Origin: Curtobacterium sp. MCLR17_007
GTDB lineage: Bacteria > Actinomycetota > Actinomycetes > Actinomycetales > Microbacteriaceae
DNA length: 64,000 nucleotides
NCBI RefSeq assembly: GCF_003234655.2
Contig: NZ_CP126271.1
Coordinates: forward strand, 992,001-1,056,000
Direction: 5' to 3'
Shown: one piece after another, positions 53,755 to 61,863 of the stretch
How positions within the stretch are numbered: the stretch's first letter is position 1
How the letters are laid out: the number at the start of each line of letters is the position of its first letter
Position numbers and translations under genes: made by a program
The notes under the pieces: model-generated
What the model saw: only the letters and a program-made list of their open reading frames with translations
Database searches by the model: none
What the model was told of the DNA's origin: nothing

Positions 53755-53794
53755 GACGGGAGGCCCGGTGCCAGCTGGCACCGGGCCTCCCGTC
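53755..53794. terminator. Perfect 40-bp palindrome between convergent genes
   Basis: GACGGGAGGCCCGGTGCCAG (53755-53774) is followed directly by its exact complement (53775-53794), with no unpaired loop. It lies between the DUF2236 and aldo/keto reductase gene ends, 18 nt and 16 nt from their stops. It is the longest copy of the GGGAGGCCCGG family here and fits a two-way terminator. Confidence 0.85.
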
Positions 53795-53809
53795 GGTTCT
53801 GTGGGTGCG

Positions 53810-54802
53810 TCAGAAACCGGACGGCACCCGGGGCGTGTACGCGGACTCGAGTCGCGTCACCTCGTCGTCGGTGAGCGTGATCGCCGAGGCGGCCACCGCG
53901 TCGTCGATGTGGTGCTCCTTGGTCGCACCGATGATCGGCGCCGTGACGGCGGACTTGCCGGCGACCCAGGCCAGCGCGACCTGGGCCATGCTCACGCCGC
54001 GGTCCTCGGCGATCTGCTGCACCTCGCCCACGATGGTGCGGTTGGCGTCCTCGTCCTGGCGGTACAGGGTCTTGCCGAACTCGTCGGTGTCCGACCGCGA
54101 GCCGGAGCCGGCCGAGTCCCACGGGCGGGTGACCTTGCCGCGGGCGAGCGGGCTCCACGGGATGACCCCGACGCCGCTCTGCTCGCAGAACGGGTGCATC
54201 TCGCGCTCTTCCTCGCGCTCGAGCAGGTTGTACTGGTCCTGCATGCTCACGAACTTCGTCCAGTCGTGCAACTCGGCGGTGTGCTGCATCTCGGCGAACT
54301 GCCACGCCCACATGCTGCTCGCGCCGATGTACCGCGCCTTGCCGGACTTGACGACGTCGTGCAGGGCCTCCATCGTCTCGGCGATCGGCGTCTGCGGGTC
54401 GAAGCGGTGGATCTGGTACAGGTCGACGTAGTCGGTCCCGAGGCGCTGCAGCGACGCGTCGATCTCGTGCATGATCGCCACGCGGGACAGCCCGGCGCCG
54501 TTCCGGCCGGGGCGCATCCGGTTGAAGACCTTCGTGAAGACCTGCACGTCCTCGCGGGGGCCGAGTTCACGCAGCAGTGTGCCGGTGATCTCCTCACTGC
54601 TGCCCGCGGAGTACACGTTCGCGGTGTCGAACGCGGTGATGCCGGCGTCGAACGCCCGTCGGACGAAGGGCCGTGCCTGGTCGATACCGACGCTCCACGC
54701 GTGCGAGCCGCGGTCCGGGTCGCCGTAGGACATCATCCCGAGGACGACGCTGCTGATCTCGAGGCCGGTGCCGCCGAGGCGGACTGTCTGGATGTCGGTC
54801 AT
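53810..54802 (-). CDS. Aldo/keto reductase
   Basis: A 330-residue NADPH-dependent reductase. Catalytic tetrad: Asp and Tyr in AFDTANVYSAGSSEEI, Lys in VFTKVFNR, His in YQIHRFDPQT. The late IPWSPLARGKV and PIIGATKEHHIDDAV segments are typical of the subfamily with a cofactor loop. ATG overlaps the stop of the TIGR03086-type gene (ATGA). Substrate unknown. Confidence 0.92.
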   Translation of the reverse strand: MTDIQTVRLGGTGLEISSVVLGMMSYGDPDRGSHAWSVGIDQARPFVRRAFDAGITAFDTANVYSAGSSEEITGTLLRELGPREDVQVFTKVFNRMRPGRNGAGLSRVAIMHEIDASLQRLGTDYVDLYQIHRFDPQTPIAETMEALHDVVKSGKARYIGASSMWAWQFAEMQHTAELHDWTKFVSMQDQYNLLEREEEREMHPFCEQSGVGVIPWSPLARGKVTRPWDSAGSGSRSDTDEFGKTLYRQDEDANRTIVGEVQQIAEDRGVSMAQVALAWVAGKSAVTAPIIGATKEHHIDDAVAASAITLTDDEVTRLESAYTPRVPSGF

Positions 54803-55479
54803 GCCGCCACTCTGGCATCGCGGCCTGTGACGGCCAGCAGGCGGACCTGGAGCGGGGCGTCGTCGGGGACCTCGACCGGTGCCGCGTAGAGCCCGGTGGA
54901 TGCGAGGGACTCCATCTGCGGCTCGAAGTGCTGCCACACCGCCTGCACGAGCTCGTCGGGCAGCGAGTCGTCCGTACCCGTGGCCCGCGCGAGGTCCCAC
55001 GTGTGGATGGTGATGTCGCTCGTCTGCTCGGCGAGGTACTCGCCCGCCGTCACCACGTCGGTCTCGAGGTGCACAGGGGCGTCCTTCGGGGCGCGACGCC
55101 AGGCCTCGGTGGCGGCGCTCGCGAAGCGGTCCCAGGCGAGGACGAGGTCGTCACCGACGGGCTCGAGGTCGTCGTCGTGCTGGTCGTGCTGGTCGCGCTG
55201 GTCTGTTTGGTCGCGCCGGTCTGTGTGGTCTGTCTCGTCGTGCTGTGTCGGGCTGCTGTCTGCCGGGTTGGCGTGGTCGTGGTCGTGGTCGGCCGGGTCG
55301 TGGCCGGCTCCGGTCAGCAGCCGGGGGATCCACCGCTGTTCGTCGATGACGTGGGCGACGAGGTCGCGGGTGGTCCACTCGGAGTCGGGGGTCGCCGCGT
55401 CCCAGTCGGTCACGGCGGCGACGCGGCGGCCGAACTCGGCGGCCGCGAGGGCCTGCAGCGCGATCCAGTCGGTGGCCAT
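54799..55479 (-). CDS. TIGR03086/mycothiol-dependent-like protein with His/Asp-rich insert
   Basis: A 226-residue protein of the DinB-like, maleylpyruvate isomerase N-terminal fold common in actinobacteria. The usual core is present: TTRDLVAHVIDEQRWIPRLLTG (metal His region) and SDITIHTWDLARATG (second metal-His motif). Residues ~60-104 are an insert made almost only of His, Asp, Gln, Arg and Thr (HDHDHANPADS; TDQRDQHDQHDDD), absent from typical members. The family binds divalent metal and some members use mycothiol. Coupled to the reductase gene downstream. Confidence 0.8.
   Translation of the reverse strand: MATDWIALQALAAAEFGRRVAAVTDWDAATPDSEWTTRDLVAHVIDEQRWIPRLLTGAGHDPADHDHDHANPADSSPTQHDETDHTDRRDQTDQRDQHDQHDDDLEPVGDDLVLAWDRFASAATEAWRRAPKDAPVHLETDVVTAGEYLAEQTSDITIHTWDLARATGTDDSLPDELVQAVWQHFEPQMESLASTGLYAAPVEVPDDAPLQVRLLAVTGRDARVAA
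55168..55302 (-). repeat. Imperfect GTC/GGT-rich repeat coding the His/Asp insert
   Basis: Plus-strand GGTCGTGCTGGTCGCGCTGGTC-like units repeat with small changes; the array is in frame and could vary in length. Confidence 0.6.
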
Positions 55480-56312
55480 GGTGGTGCTCCTGTTCGTCCG
55501 GGTGCCCCGGTGTCGGGTGTCCGCGTGGTGCTTGGCGTCGGTTGGTGGCGTGGTGCTCGGTTAGGGGTGGAACCGCCGGGTCGCCCGGCCGATTCCCGCC
55601 GCCCAACCTACGCGCGCCCGGGGCCGATGGGGGTGCGGGCGGACTGCCGCGCGTCCGGGCGGTTGCGGGTGCGCCTGCGCGTGTGCGTGTGCGTGGCGCG
55701 TGCGTGGCGTGTGCGCGGCGCGTGACGTCGCCCCCGAATCTCGAGCGGGCGGAGTGCCAGGGTCCTTCGTCCCACGAGGCCGCGCTTCCGCCCGCTCGCG
55801 CGCTGGTCCGCTTGCGCCTGCCCGGTGACGTCCGGTTTGCAGGGGACCTCGCCGCGGTAGCGACCGGGGCGCCGCCACCACCTGAGACGCCAGCGAAGAC
55901 CGCGAAGACCGCGAGCCGCGAGGACCGCGAGCGGGCGGAACGCCTCGGTCTCGAGGAACGCGAGCGCATTTTTTCGCCCGCTCGGTGGGGCATGTGCGTT
56001 TGCGGTACGCGGGTATGCGCTGTTGTGACCAGGCTCTCGCGGGGGCGCTCGGCCGTGCTGCGCGCGGGCCGTTCGGACGAGCGCAACCGCGGGAACGCGG
56101 ACGGGCGAAAGACCCCGGTCCTGCCGGTGTGCGGGTGTACGTTTCCGCCCGTTCGTGAGTGGTGCGGTTCGGTGAGGAGGCTCGGCTCGGCTCAGCTGCG
56201 CGCCTCCGCGGGCATGACGAAGCCCCGGCACCTCGGGAGGCGTCGGGGCTTCGTTCGGTGTGGTGCGCCGGCGTGGTTCAGGAGCCGCCGTCCAGCTTCA
56301 GAGCGAGATGAC
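55480..56312. other. 833-nt gene-poor spacer with GCGAGCGGGCGGAA repeats
   Basis: No convincing gene. It contains copies of TTCCGCCCGCTCGCGCG (55786-55802) and its inverse CCGCGAGCGGGCGGAACG (55925-55942), weaker copies at 55742, 55973 and 56142, a T6 run (55969-55974), and low-complexity GTGTGCGTGTGCGTGGCGCGTGCG near 55680. Long open frames here are Arg/Pro/Gly-rich and look non-coding. Confidence 0.55.
56217..56254 (-). terminator. Hairpin downstream of yceI-like gene
   Basis: ACGAAGCCCCG (56217-56227) pairs with CGGGGCTTCGT (56244-56254), loop of 16 nt. It lies 59 nt beyond the stop of the minus-strand YceI gene. An imperfect U run follows on neither side. Confidence 0.55.
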
Positions 56313-56873
56313 TCAGGCCGCCTGGAGGACGAACTGCACGTCGAGGTTGATGGTCACGTCGTTGCCGAGCGTGAAGCCACCGGCCTCGAGCGCGGCGTTC
56401 CAGTTCACGCCGAACTCGGTCCGGTCGATCTTGGTCTTCGCCTCGGCGCCGAGCTTGGTCTGACCGTAACCGTCGGTGGTCACGCCGCCGAACTCGGTCT
56501 TGAGGGTGACGTTCTTGGTCACGCCACGGAGCGAGAGCTCGCCGTCGATGAGCATGTCGTCGCCGTCCTCGCGGATGCCGGTCGAACGGAAGGTCATGTT
56601 CGGGTGCTCTTCGGTCAGGAAGAAGTCGCCGGTCGCCAGGTGCTGGTCGCGCTGCTCCTGGTTGGTGTTGATGCTGGCGACGTCGATGGTCGCTTCGAGG
56701 GTGGTGTCGAGCGGGTTCTCAGCAGTGATGAGCTTGGCGTCGAAGCGCTCGAACTTGCCCTTGACCTTGCTGATCGCGAGGTGGCGGACCGAGAAGCTGA
56801 CCTCGGAGTGGGTCGGGTCGAGAGTCCAGGTGCCGGCGACGTAGCCGGGGATGGCGGATGCGGTGAGAGCCAT
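56313..56873 (-). CDS. YceI family protein
   Basis: A 186-residue lipocalin-like protein that binds isoprenoid-type lipids such as ubiquinone/menaquinone precursors. Conserved parts: GTWTLDPTHSEVSFSVRHLAISKVKG (opening strand with the WxxDxxHS motif), FLTEEHPNMTFRS, LRGVTKNVTLKTEFGG and DRTEFGVNWNAALE. No signal peptide, so this copy is cytoplasmic. ATG 56873 (MALTAS) has AAGGACACC upstream. Lower GC and a MarR-type operator upstream suggest regulated, stress-linked expression. Confidence 0.9.
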   Translation of the reverse strand: MALTASAIPGYVAGTWTLDPTHSEVSFSVRHLAISKVKGKFERFDAKLITAENPLDTTLEATIDVASINTNQEQRDQHLATGDFFLTEEHPNMTFRSTGIREDGDDMLIDGELSLRGVTKNVTLKTEFGGVTTDGYGQTKLGAEAKTKIDRTEFGVNWNAALEAGGFTLGNDVTINLDVQFVLQAA

Positions 56874-56978
56874 GGTGGTGTCCTTCCAGGACGACGGAGT
56901 TCGTTGTTCGACGCGAGACCGGATTCCCCAATCCATGCGCCCGCATCGAAGTTGATGCTACGCCATTGTGCACCCAAA

Positions 56979-56996
56979 TGGTTGAAGCGTCAACCA
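56979..56996. promoter_or_regulatory. MarR-type palindromic operator upstream of yceI
   Basis: TGGTTGA-AGCG-TCAACCA is a perfect 7-bp inverted repeat. On the minus strand TTGACG in it, 17 nt from CACAAT, could be the -35/-10 pair for yceI, so binding would block transcription. The stop codon of the upstream AbiEi-like gene (56990-56992) lies inside it. Confidence 0.6.
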
Positions 56997-57934
56997 ATAG
57001 GCTGCGGCAGCGCGCTGGATCGCGTGTCATGCCGCCCTGACCTCCCCTCGATGACGAGTCTCCGGACCCGGGCAACGAAGCGCTCGACCTGCCTCCCGAC
57101 GTCGTCAGCTGTCACGCGGACCAACCACCAGTCCACGTCCTTGAGGTGTTCGCCCCGCGTGAGGTCCTTCTTGAACGTCGCTGGATCCGTCCGGTGCAAG
57201 TCGCTCTCGTACTCGATCGCCACCCGGGCTTCGGGGAACGCGAGGTCGACACACGCGATCCAGACCCCGTCCACGACGACGTCGTGGTTCAGAGCCGGTT
57301 CGGGGAGCCCGCCTCGGGTCAGTGCAAGACGGGTCCGGGTCTCGCCGGGGGAGCGCGACCCTGGTCGGATCTCGGCGAGTGCAGCGCGGAGACGTCGGAC
57401 ACCCCGGAAGCCGCGCCGACGTCGCACGGCCACGCGGAGTTCGTCGATCGTGACCCAGCCGAGCCACCCGACCAGTGCGTCACCGGCGATGACCAGCTCG
57501 TCAACGCTCAACATCGTGCTGAGCGCGACGAACGTGTCGACGGGCGTGCTGATCGGTGCACCGCGCGAGACGGTCTTCCGGACGGTGCCGAGGCGAGCTC
57601 GGTGCCCAACTGCGCCGCGGACGCGGAGGGCCTGGTCCGTACCGATGGTCGTGACGTGCAGCCGCGCTTCCCGCTCGGCGCGACGGGGTAGCGGGATGCC
57701 GATGATCGCGGCCGCTGTGGTGTGGCTGAACACCTGATCTGGACGGAGTCGAGGAGCGAGAGCTCGAGCGCGCTCTTCGACGGAGCGGGGCATCGTCGCG
57801 GACCGGATGCCGTGGAAGGGCCGCTCGAGGTCGTTCGCATCGAGCCGACCGCGCGACACCCCACGGCGGAGGGCGTCCCGAACGCGGAACGAGGCGTTCC
57901 GCAACACCATTGGAAGTCGAGTTCGGGCGGTCAT
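56990..57934 (-). CDS. AbiEi/DUF559-like protein, second copy
   Basis: A 314-residue protein distantly similar in layout to the product of 39080-40030. N-terminus: VLRNASFRVRDALRRGVSRGRL (HTH-like), FSHTTAAAIIGIPLPR (matches SHVSAAVVLAVPL of the first copy). C-terminal: IACVDLAFPEARVAIEYESDLHRTD, where D..F and E-Y-E-S occupy the positions of the DFWFPA...EFDG core, then LKDVDWWLVRVTADDV. The Lys of the nuclease core is not obvious, so activity is uncertain. ATG 57934 (MTARTRL) is used. No neighbouring toxin. GC and Arg-rich content are as in its neighbours. Confidence 0.62.
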   Translation of the reverse strand: MTARTRLPMVLRNASFRVRDALRRGVSRGRLDANDLERPFHGIRSATMPRSVEERARALAPRLRPDQVFSHTTAAAIIGIPLPRRAEREARLHVTTIGTDQALRVRGAVGHRARLGTVRKTVSRGAPISTPVDTFVALSTMLSVDELVIAGDALVGWLGWVTIDELRVAVRRRRGFRGVRRLRAALAEIRPGSRSPGETRTRLALTRGGLPEPALNHDVVVDGVWIACVDLAFPEARVAIEYESDLHRTDPATFKKDLTRGEHLKDVDWWLVRVTADDVGRQVERFVARVRRLVIEGRSGRHDTRSSALPQPIG

Positions 57935-58292
57935 GCTCCGATGCTCGCTGTGAACCGTCGTCGGGGAGGTGCGTCGGGCCTCCGGTGTGGACAGTTCCGG
58001 CGGGTTAGCGAATGTGGAGGACACCCGGCTGACCCGAGCGGACGAACTCGCCGGGTGGATTGCTCGGGCACCCTGGCGTTCCGCCCGCTCGCGCGGGTGG
58101 GGCGTGGTTCCGCCCGCTCGCGCGGGTGGGGCTTGATTCCGCCCGCTCGGACAAGGCACCCGCACCCAGGCACCAGCGCACCCGGGCACCCGCGCACCCA
58201 GGCGCACCCAGGCGCCGCGCACCCGGGCACCCGCGCACCCAGGCACTCGCAGGCCCACCCAGCGACGGGCGGGCTCCGGTAGCGTCGGCAGC
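57935..58292. other. 358-nt spacer with tandem and GC-rich repeats
   Basis: Two and a half 29-bp copies of TTCCGCCCGCTCGCGCGG-TGGGGC (58079-58148) and a GCACCCGGGCACCCGCGCACCCAGG-type tandem (58155-58255). No gene seen. It ends in the promoter of the next gene. Confidence 0.7.
58280..58285 (+). promoter_or_regulatory. -10 element, leaderless aldo/keto reductase
   Basis: TAGCGT ends 7 nt before the ATG at 58293. Confidence 0.45.
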
Positions 58293-59297
58293 ATGGAATT
58301 CAGGTACCTCGGCAACTCCGGACTCAAGATCTCCGAGATCACCTACGGCAACTGGTTGACGCACGGCTCGCAGGTCGAGAACGACGTCGCGACCCATTGC
58401 GTGCAGGCGGCGCTCGAGGCTGGCATCACCACGTTCGACACCGCGGACACGTACGCCAACACCGCCGCCGAGAGCGTCCTCGGCGAAGCGCTCAAGAGCG
58501 AGCGTCGCGCGGGCCTCGAGGTCTTCACGAAGGTCTACTGGCCGACCGGCCCGAAGCAGCACAACGACGTCGGGCTCAGCCGCAAGCACATCATGGAGTC
58601 GATCAACGGCTCGCTGACGCGGCTCCAGACCGACTACGTCGACCTGTACCAGGCGCACCGGTACGACCACGAGACCCCGCTCGAAGAGACCATGCAGGCG
58701 TTCGCCGACGTGGTGCGCCAGGGCAAGGCGCTCTACATCGGCGTGAGCGAGTGGACCGCCGAGCAGATCCGTGCGGGTGCAGCACTCGCGAAGGAGCTCG
58801 GGTTCCAGCTCATCTCGAACCAGCCCCAGTACTCGATGCTGTGGCGGGTCATCGAGGGTGAGGTCGTCCCTGCCTCGAAGCAGCTCGGTCTGTCGCAGAT
58901 CGTGTGGTCACCCATCGCCCAGGGCGTGCTCACCGGCAAGTACAAGCCGGGTCAGCCGCTGCCCGAGGGATCCCGTGCCACGGACGAGAAGGGCGGCGCC
59001 GACATGATCAAGCGGTTCATGCGCGACGAGGTCCTCGAGGCCGTCCAGCGACTCCAGCCCGTCGCCGACCAGGCGGGCCTGACGCTCGCGCAGCTGGCCA
59101 TCGCGTGGACGCTGCAGAACGAGAACGTGGCGAGTGCGATCGTCGGGGCCTCGCGGCCGGCGCAGGTCACCGACAACGTCAAGGCCGCCGGCGTCCGCCT
59201 CGACGCGGATGCCCTGCAGGCGATCGACGCGGCGCTCGGTGACATCCCCGAGCGGGACTCGTCGAAGAGCGTCAGCCCGGCGTCCCGACCGGCCTGA
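58293..59297 (+). CDS. Aldo/keto reductase (KCNAB/YghZ-like)
   Basis: A 334-residue reductase. Tetrad: Asp and Tyr in TFDTADTYANTAAESVLGEAL, Lys in VFTKVYWPTG, His in YQAHRYDHETP. VIWSPIAQGVLTGKY-like segment (IVWSPIAQGVL) and AIVGASRPAQVTDNVKAAG are typical of potassium-channel-beta/YghZ members. It is unrelated in operon to the reductase at 53.8 kb. Its last codons lie in a 26-bp tandem repeat that continues into the spacer. Confidence 0.92.
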   Translation: MEFRYLGNSGLKISEITYGNWLTHGSQVENDVATHCVQAALEAGITTFDTADTYANTAAESVLGEALKSERRAGLEVFTKVYWPTGPKQHNDVGLSRKHIMESINGSLTRLQTDYVDLYQAHRYDHETPLEETMQAFADVVRQGKALYIGVSEWTAEQIRAGAALAKELGFQLISNQPQYSMLWRVIEGEVVPASKQLGLSQIVWSPIAQGVLTGKYKPGQPLPEGSRATDEKGGADMIKRFMRDEVLEAVQRLQPVADQAGLTLAQLAIAWTLQNENVASAIVGASRPAQVTDNVKAAGVRLDADALQAIDAALGDIPERDSSKSVSPASRPA

Positions 59298-59372
59298 GCC
59301 GACCGGGGTCCCGACCGGCCTGAGCCGACCGGCGTCCGGAGCGACCTGAGCCGACCGGCGTCCGGACCGGCC
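59280..59372 (+). repeat. 26-bp tandem repeat across the reductase stop
   Basis: Units at 59280, 59306, 59332 and a partial one at 59358, based on GCGTCCCGACCGGCCTGAGC(CGACCG). The stop TGA (59295-59297) is in unit 1, so later copies are non-coding. Confidence 0.8.
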
Positions 59373-59482
59373 CGGTTCGATCCGCCGACCCGCTCAGGCC
59401 GGCCAGAGCCTCCACACCGTCCGGCCGGACTGTCCGATCTCCGCAGCTTCCTCGGCTGACCCCCGACGCACAGACCGTTCCA

Positions 59483-59510
59483 GGGCCCGCGGCGCCCCAG
59501 CCGCGGGCCC
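59483..59510 (+). terminator. GGGCCCGCGGC hairpin in the AKR-gtrA spacer
   Basis: Perfect 11-bp arms (59483-59493 and 59500-59510), loop GCCCCA, followed by TTCCCC. The remaining 359-nt spacer has no gene; it holds the promoter zone of the glycosyltransferase operon. Confidence 0.65.
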
Positions 59511-59640
59511 TTCCCCATGTCGACGCGGAAGTGCAGGATGCACCACGACGACGGCGACGTACCCCGGATGAACAGCACGTGTCGTGAGGCTGGCAGGGTG
59601 CTGACCAGGTCCGTACCCCGACCAAACCCCCACGCGAAGC

Positions 59641-59655
59641 CCCCCGAATCGGGGG
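59641..59655 (+). promoter_or_regulatory. Hairpin abutting the gtrA-like start codon
   Basis: CCCCCGAATCGGGGG is a palindrome ending 1 nt before the ATG at 59657, where a ribosome site would be. It could limit translation. Confidence 0.45.
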
Positions 59656-59656
59656 C

Positions 59657-60316
59657 ATGACCTCCACCGAGACCCTCGTTGTGGTGCCACCCGTCCAGGG
59701 GGCACCCGACAGCACCGTCCCGGACGCCCAGCAGCACCCCGCCGGGCAACACCCCGCCGGGCCGCACCCCGCCGGGCAGCACCCCGCCGGGCAGCACCCC
59801 GCCGGGCAGCACCCCGCCCAGCGTCACCCGACCCGACGACGCTCGCCCCTCGTCGACCGCGCCGTGCGCCTCGTCGCCGCCAGCCGCCAACTCGTCTCGT
59901 TCGGCGCCATCGGCCTGCTCTGCTTCGTCATCGACCTCGGCGTCTACAACCTCCTGCGCCTGACGGTCCTCGACGACAAGCCCATCGCCGCGAAGGTCGG
60001 CTCCGCCGTCGTCTCGACCGCGGTGGCCTGGGTCCTCAACCGGTTCATCACCTTCCGGTCCGAGCGCACCACCGGTCGCGGTGCGACCGCCCGCGAGGGC
60101 GTGCTGTTCGCCGTCACCAACCTGATCGGACTGGGCATCGCCGCAGCGTGCCTGTTCGTCTCCCACTACGTCCTCGGATTCACCTCCACCCTCGCCGACA
60201 ACGTCGCCGGCAACGGGGTCGGTCTCGTCCTCGGCACAGCGTTCCGCTTCGCCGCCTACAAGACCCTCGTCTTCCGTTCCCCCGACGCTCGCCGCACGAA
60301 GGAGCTTGCCGAATGA
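59657..60316 (+). CDS. GtrA family membrane protein with QHPAG repeats
   Basis: A 219-residue protein. Residues 26-55 are six five-residue repeats (QHPAG, one PHPAG, last QHPAQ). Then come four hydrophobic segments of the GtrA fold (LVSFGAIGLLCFVIDLGVYNLL; VVSTAVAWVLNRFITF; VLFAVTNLIGLGIAAACLFV; NGVGLVLGTAFRFAAYKTLVF). GtrA proteins help flip or use undecaprenyl-linked sugars in surface polysaccharide or wall modification. ATGA overlap with the GT2 gene. Confidence 0.85.
   Translation: MTSTETLVVVPPVQGAPDSTVPDAQQHPAGQHPAGPHPAGQHPAGQHPAGQHPAQRHPTRRRSPLVDRAVRLVAASRQLVSFGAIGLLCFVIDLGVYNLLRLTVLDDKPIAAKVGSAVVSTAVAWVLNRFITFRSERTTGRGATAREGVLFAVTNLIGLGIAAACLFVSHYVLGFTSTLADNVAGNGVGLVLGTAFRFAAYKTLVFRSPDARRTKELAE
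59732..59821 (+). repeat. 15-bp minisatellite in gtrA-like gene
   Basis: Six 15-bp units (CAGCACCCCGCCGGG with small changes) encode the QHPAG repeats. Unit gain or loss keeps the frame. Confidence 0.9.
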
Positions 60317-61863
60317 CCATCCTGACCACGCTGACGCTGGCAGCAGGCCCGCTGCTGCAGCCGCAGGAACAGCCGGGCACGAACGACGTCCCGAACCGCG
60401 GCACCACCTCCGTCCCGACGGGAGGCTCGGGTGGCGGCACGCAGGCCGCTTGGTCGGTGGGCGAGTGGATCGGCTACTCGGCCCTCATCGCCATCTCCGT
60501 GCTCCTCACGCTGGTCGCGCTGTCCACCCTGTGGTGGATGCTGCACGCATGGCGTTCGCGCGACGCGCTCCGCGCGACGAGCTTCAGCCCGACGCCGCGT
60601 CCCGCCGCGCACCGCTTCACCCTGCTCGTGCCCGGTCGGCACGAGGAGGACGTGATGGGGCAGACGCTCGACATGCTCGCGAAGCAGGACCACCCCGACT
60701 TCGAGATCATCGCGATCGTCGGTGAGGACGACCCCGGCACCGACCGGGTCGTGCGCGAGGCCGCTGCCCGCCACCCCGGCCTGATCAAGGTCGTGGTGGA
60801 CGACACCCTGCCGAAGAACAAGCCGAAGGCCATGAACCTCGCACTCAAGGAGGCGACCGGCGACATCGTCGGTGTGTTCGACGCCGAGGACGAGGTGTAC
60901 CCGCACCTGCTCACCCTCGTCGACTCCCGGTTCCAGGAGACCGATGCCGACGTCGTGCAGGGTGGCGTGCAGCTGATGAACTTCCGGTCCAGCTGGTGGT
61001 CGCTCCGCAACGTCCTCGAGTACTACTTCTGGTTCCGCTCGCGCCTGCACTTCCACGCCGAGTCGAAGTTCATCCCGCTCGGCGGCAACACCGTCTTCGT
61101 GACCAAGGCGCGCCTGGACTGGTCGAACGGCTGGGACGCGCACTGCCTGGCCGAGGACTGCGAGCTCGGCGTCCGGCTGTCCGCCGACGGCGCCAAGGTC
61201 GTCGTGGCGTACTCGCCCGAGGCAGTCACCCGAGAGGAGACCCCGCCCACGTTCGCGTCGCTCCTGAAGCAGCGCACCCGGTGGAACCAGGGCTTCCTGC
61301 AGGTGCTCGAGAAGGGCGAGTGGAAGAAGCTCCCGACCCGCAAGCAGCGCTTCTTCGCCCGGTACCTGCTCACGATGCCGTTCATCCAGGCTGCGACGGG
61401 TCTGCTCATCCCGCTCAGCGTCGTGATGATCGCCTTCGTGAAGGTCCCGACCGTCATCGCACTCATCTCGTTCATCCCGCTCGCACCGACCCTGATGCTG
61501 CTGGCGGTGGAGATCGCCGGCCTCGGCGAGTTCGGCCGGCTCTACAAGGAGAAGGTCCGGGTCCGCGACTACGTGAAGCTCGTGCTCGGTCTCGTGCCGT
61601 ACCAGGTCTTCCTCGCCGCAGCAGCGGTCCGTGCCGTCGTCCGCCACTCGCGCGGCCAGAACGGCTGGGAGAAGACGGAGCACACCGGCCAGCACCGCAC
61701 CGCGGGCGAGCAGCTCGAGGTCGTCGGCTTCGCCTCGGCCGTCACCGAGCCGGACACCGAAGGACAGCCGGCCGCGCACGACCAGCACAGCGGCGACCAG
61801 CACACCGACGACCAGCAGCCCTCGTCCGACCGCCAGCCCGCCTACGCAGGAGGTGACCGATGA
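60313..61863 (+). CDS. Membrane glycosyltransferase family 2 (cellulose synthase-like)
   Basis: A 516-residue processive-type transferase. N-terminal anchor (SALIAISVLLTLVALSTLWWML), GT2 core with LVPGRHEEDVMG, VFDAEDE (DxD-like metal site near residue 195), AEDCELGVRL (catalytic ED) and QRTRWNQGF (Q-x-x-RW). Three helices follow (LLIPLSVVMIAFV; FIPLAPTLMLLAVEIAGL). The tail is His/Gln/Asp-rich (HDQHSGDQHTDDQQPSS). It probably makes or extends a surface polysaccharide with GtrA and GT39 partners; overlaps both neighbours by 4 nt. Confidence 0.9.
   Translation: MTILTTLTLAAGPLLQPQEQPGTNDVPNRGTTSVPTGGSGGGTQAAWSVGEWIGYSALIAISVLLTLVALSTLWWMLHAWRSRDALRATSFSPTPRPAAHRFTLLVPGRHEEDVMGQTLDMLAKQDHPDFEIIAIVGEDDPGTDRVVREAAARHPGLIKVVVDDTLPKNKPKAMNLALKEATGDIVGVFDAEDEVYPHLLTLVDSRFQETDADVVQGGVQLMNFRSSWWSLRNVLEYYFWFRSRLHFHAESKFIPLGGNTVFVTKARLDWSNGWDAHCLAEDCELGVRLSADGAKVVVAYSPEAVTREETPPTFASLLKQRTRWNQGFLQVLEKGEWKKLPTRKQRFFARYLLTMPFIQAATGLLIPLSVVMIAFVKVPTVIALISFIPLAPTLMLLAVEIAGLGEFGRLYKEKVRVRDYVKLVLGLVPYQVFLAAAAVRAVVRHSRGQNGWEKTEHTGQHRTAGEQLEVVGFASAVTEPDTEGQPAAHDQHSGDQHTDDQQPSSDRQPAYAGGDR

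Noticed and set aside
55542..57737. 731-codon plus-strand open frame over the repeat-rich spacer and yceI
   Set aside because: It crosses low-complexity repeats and is antisense to yceI and the AbiEi-like gene; no recognisable domain.
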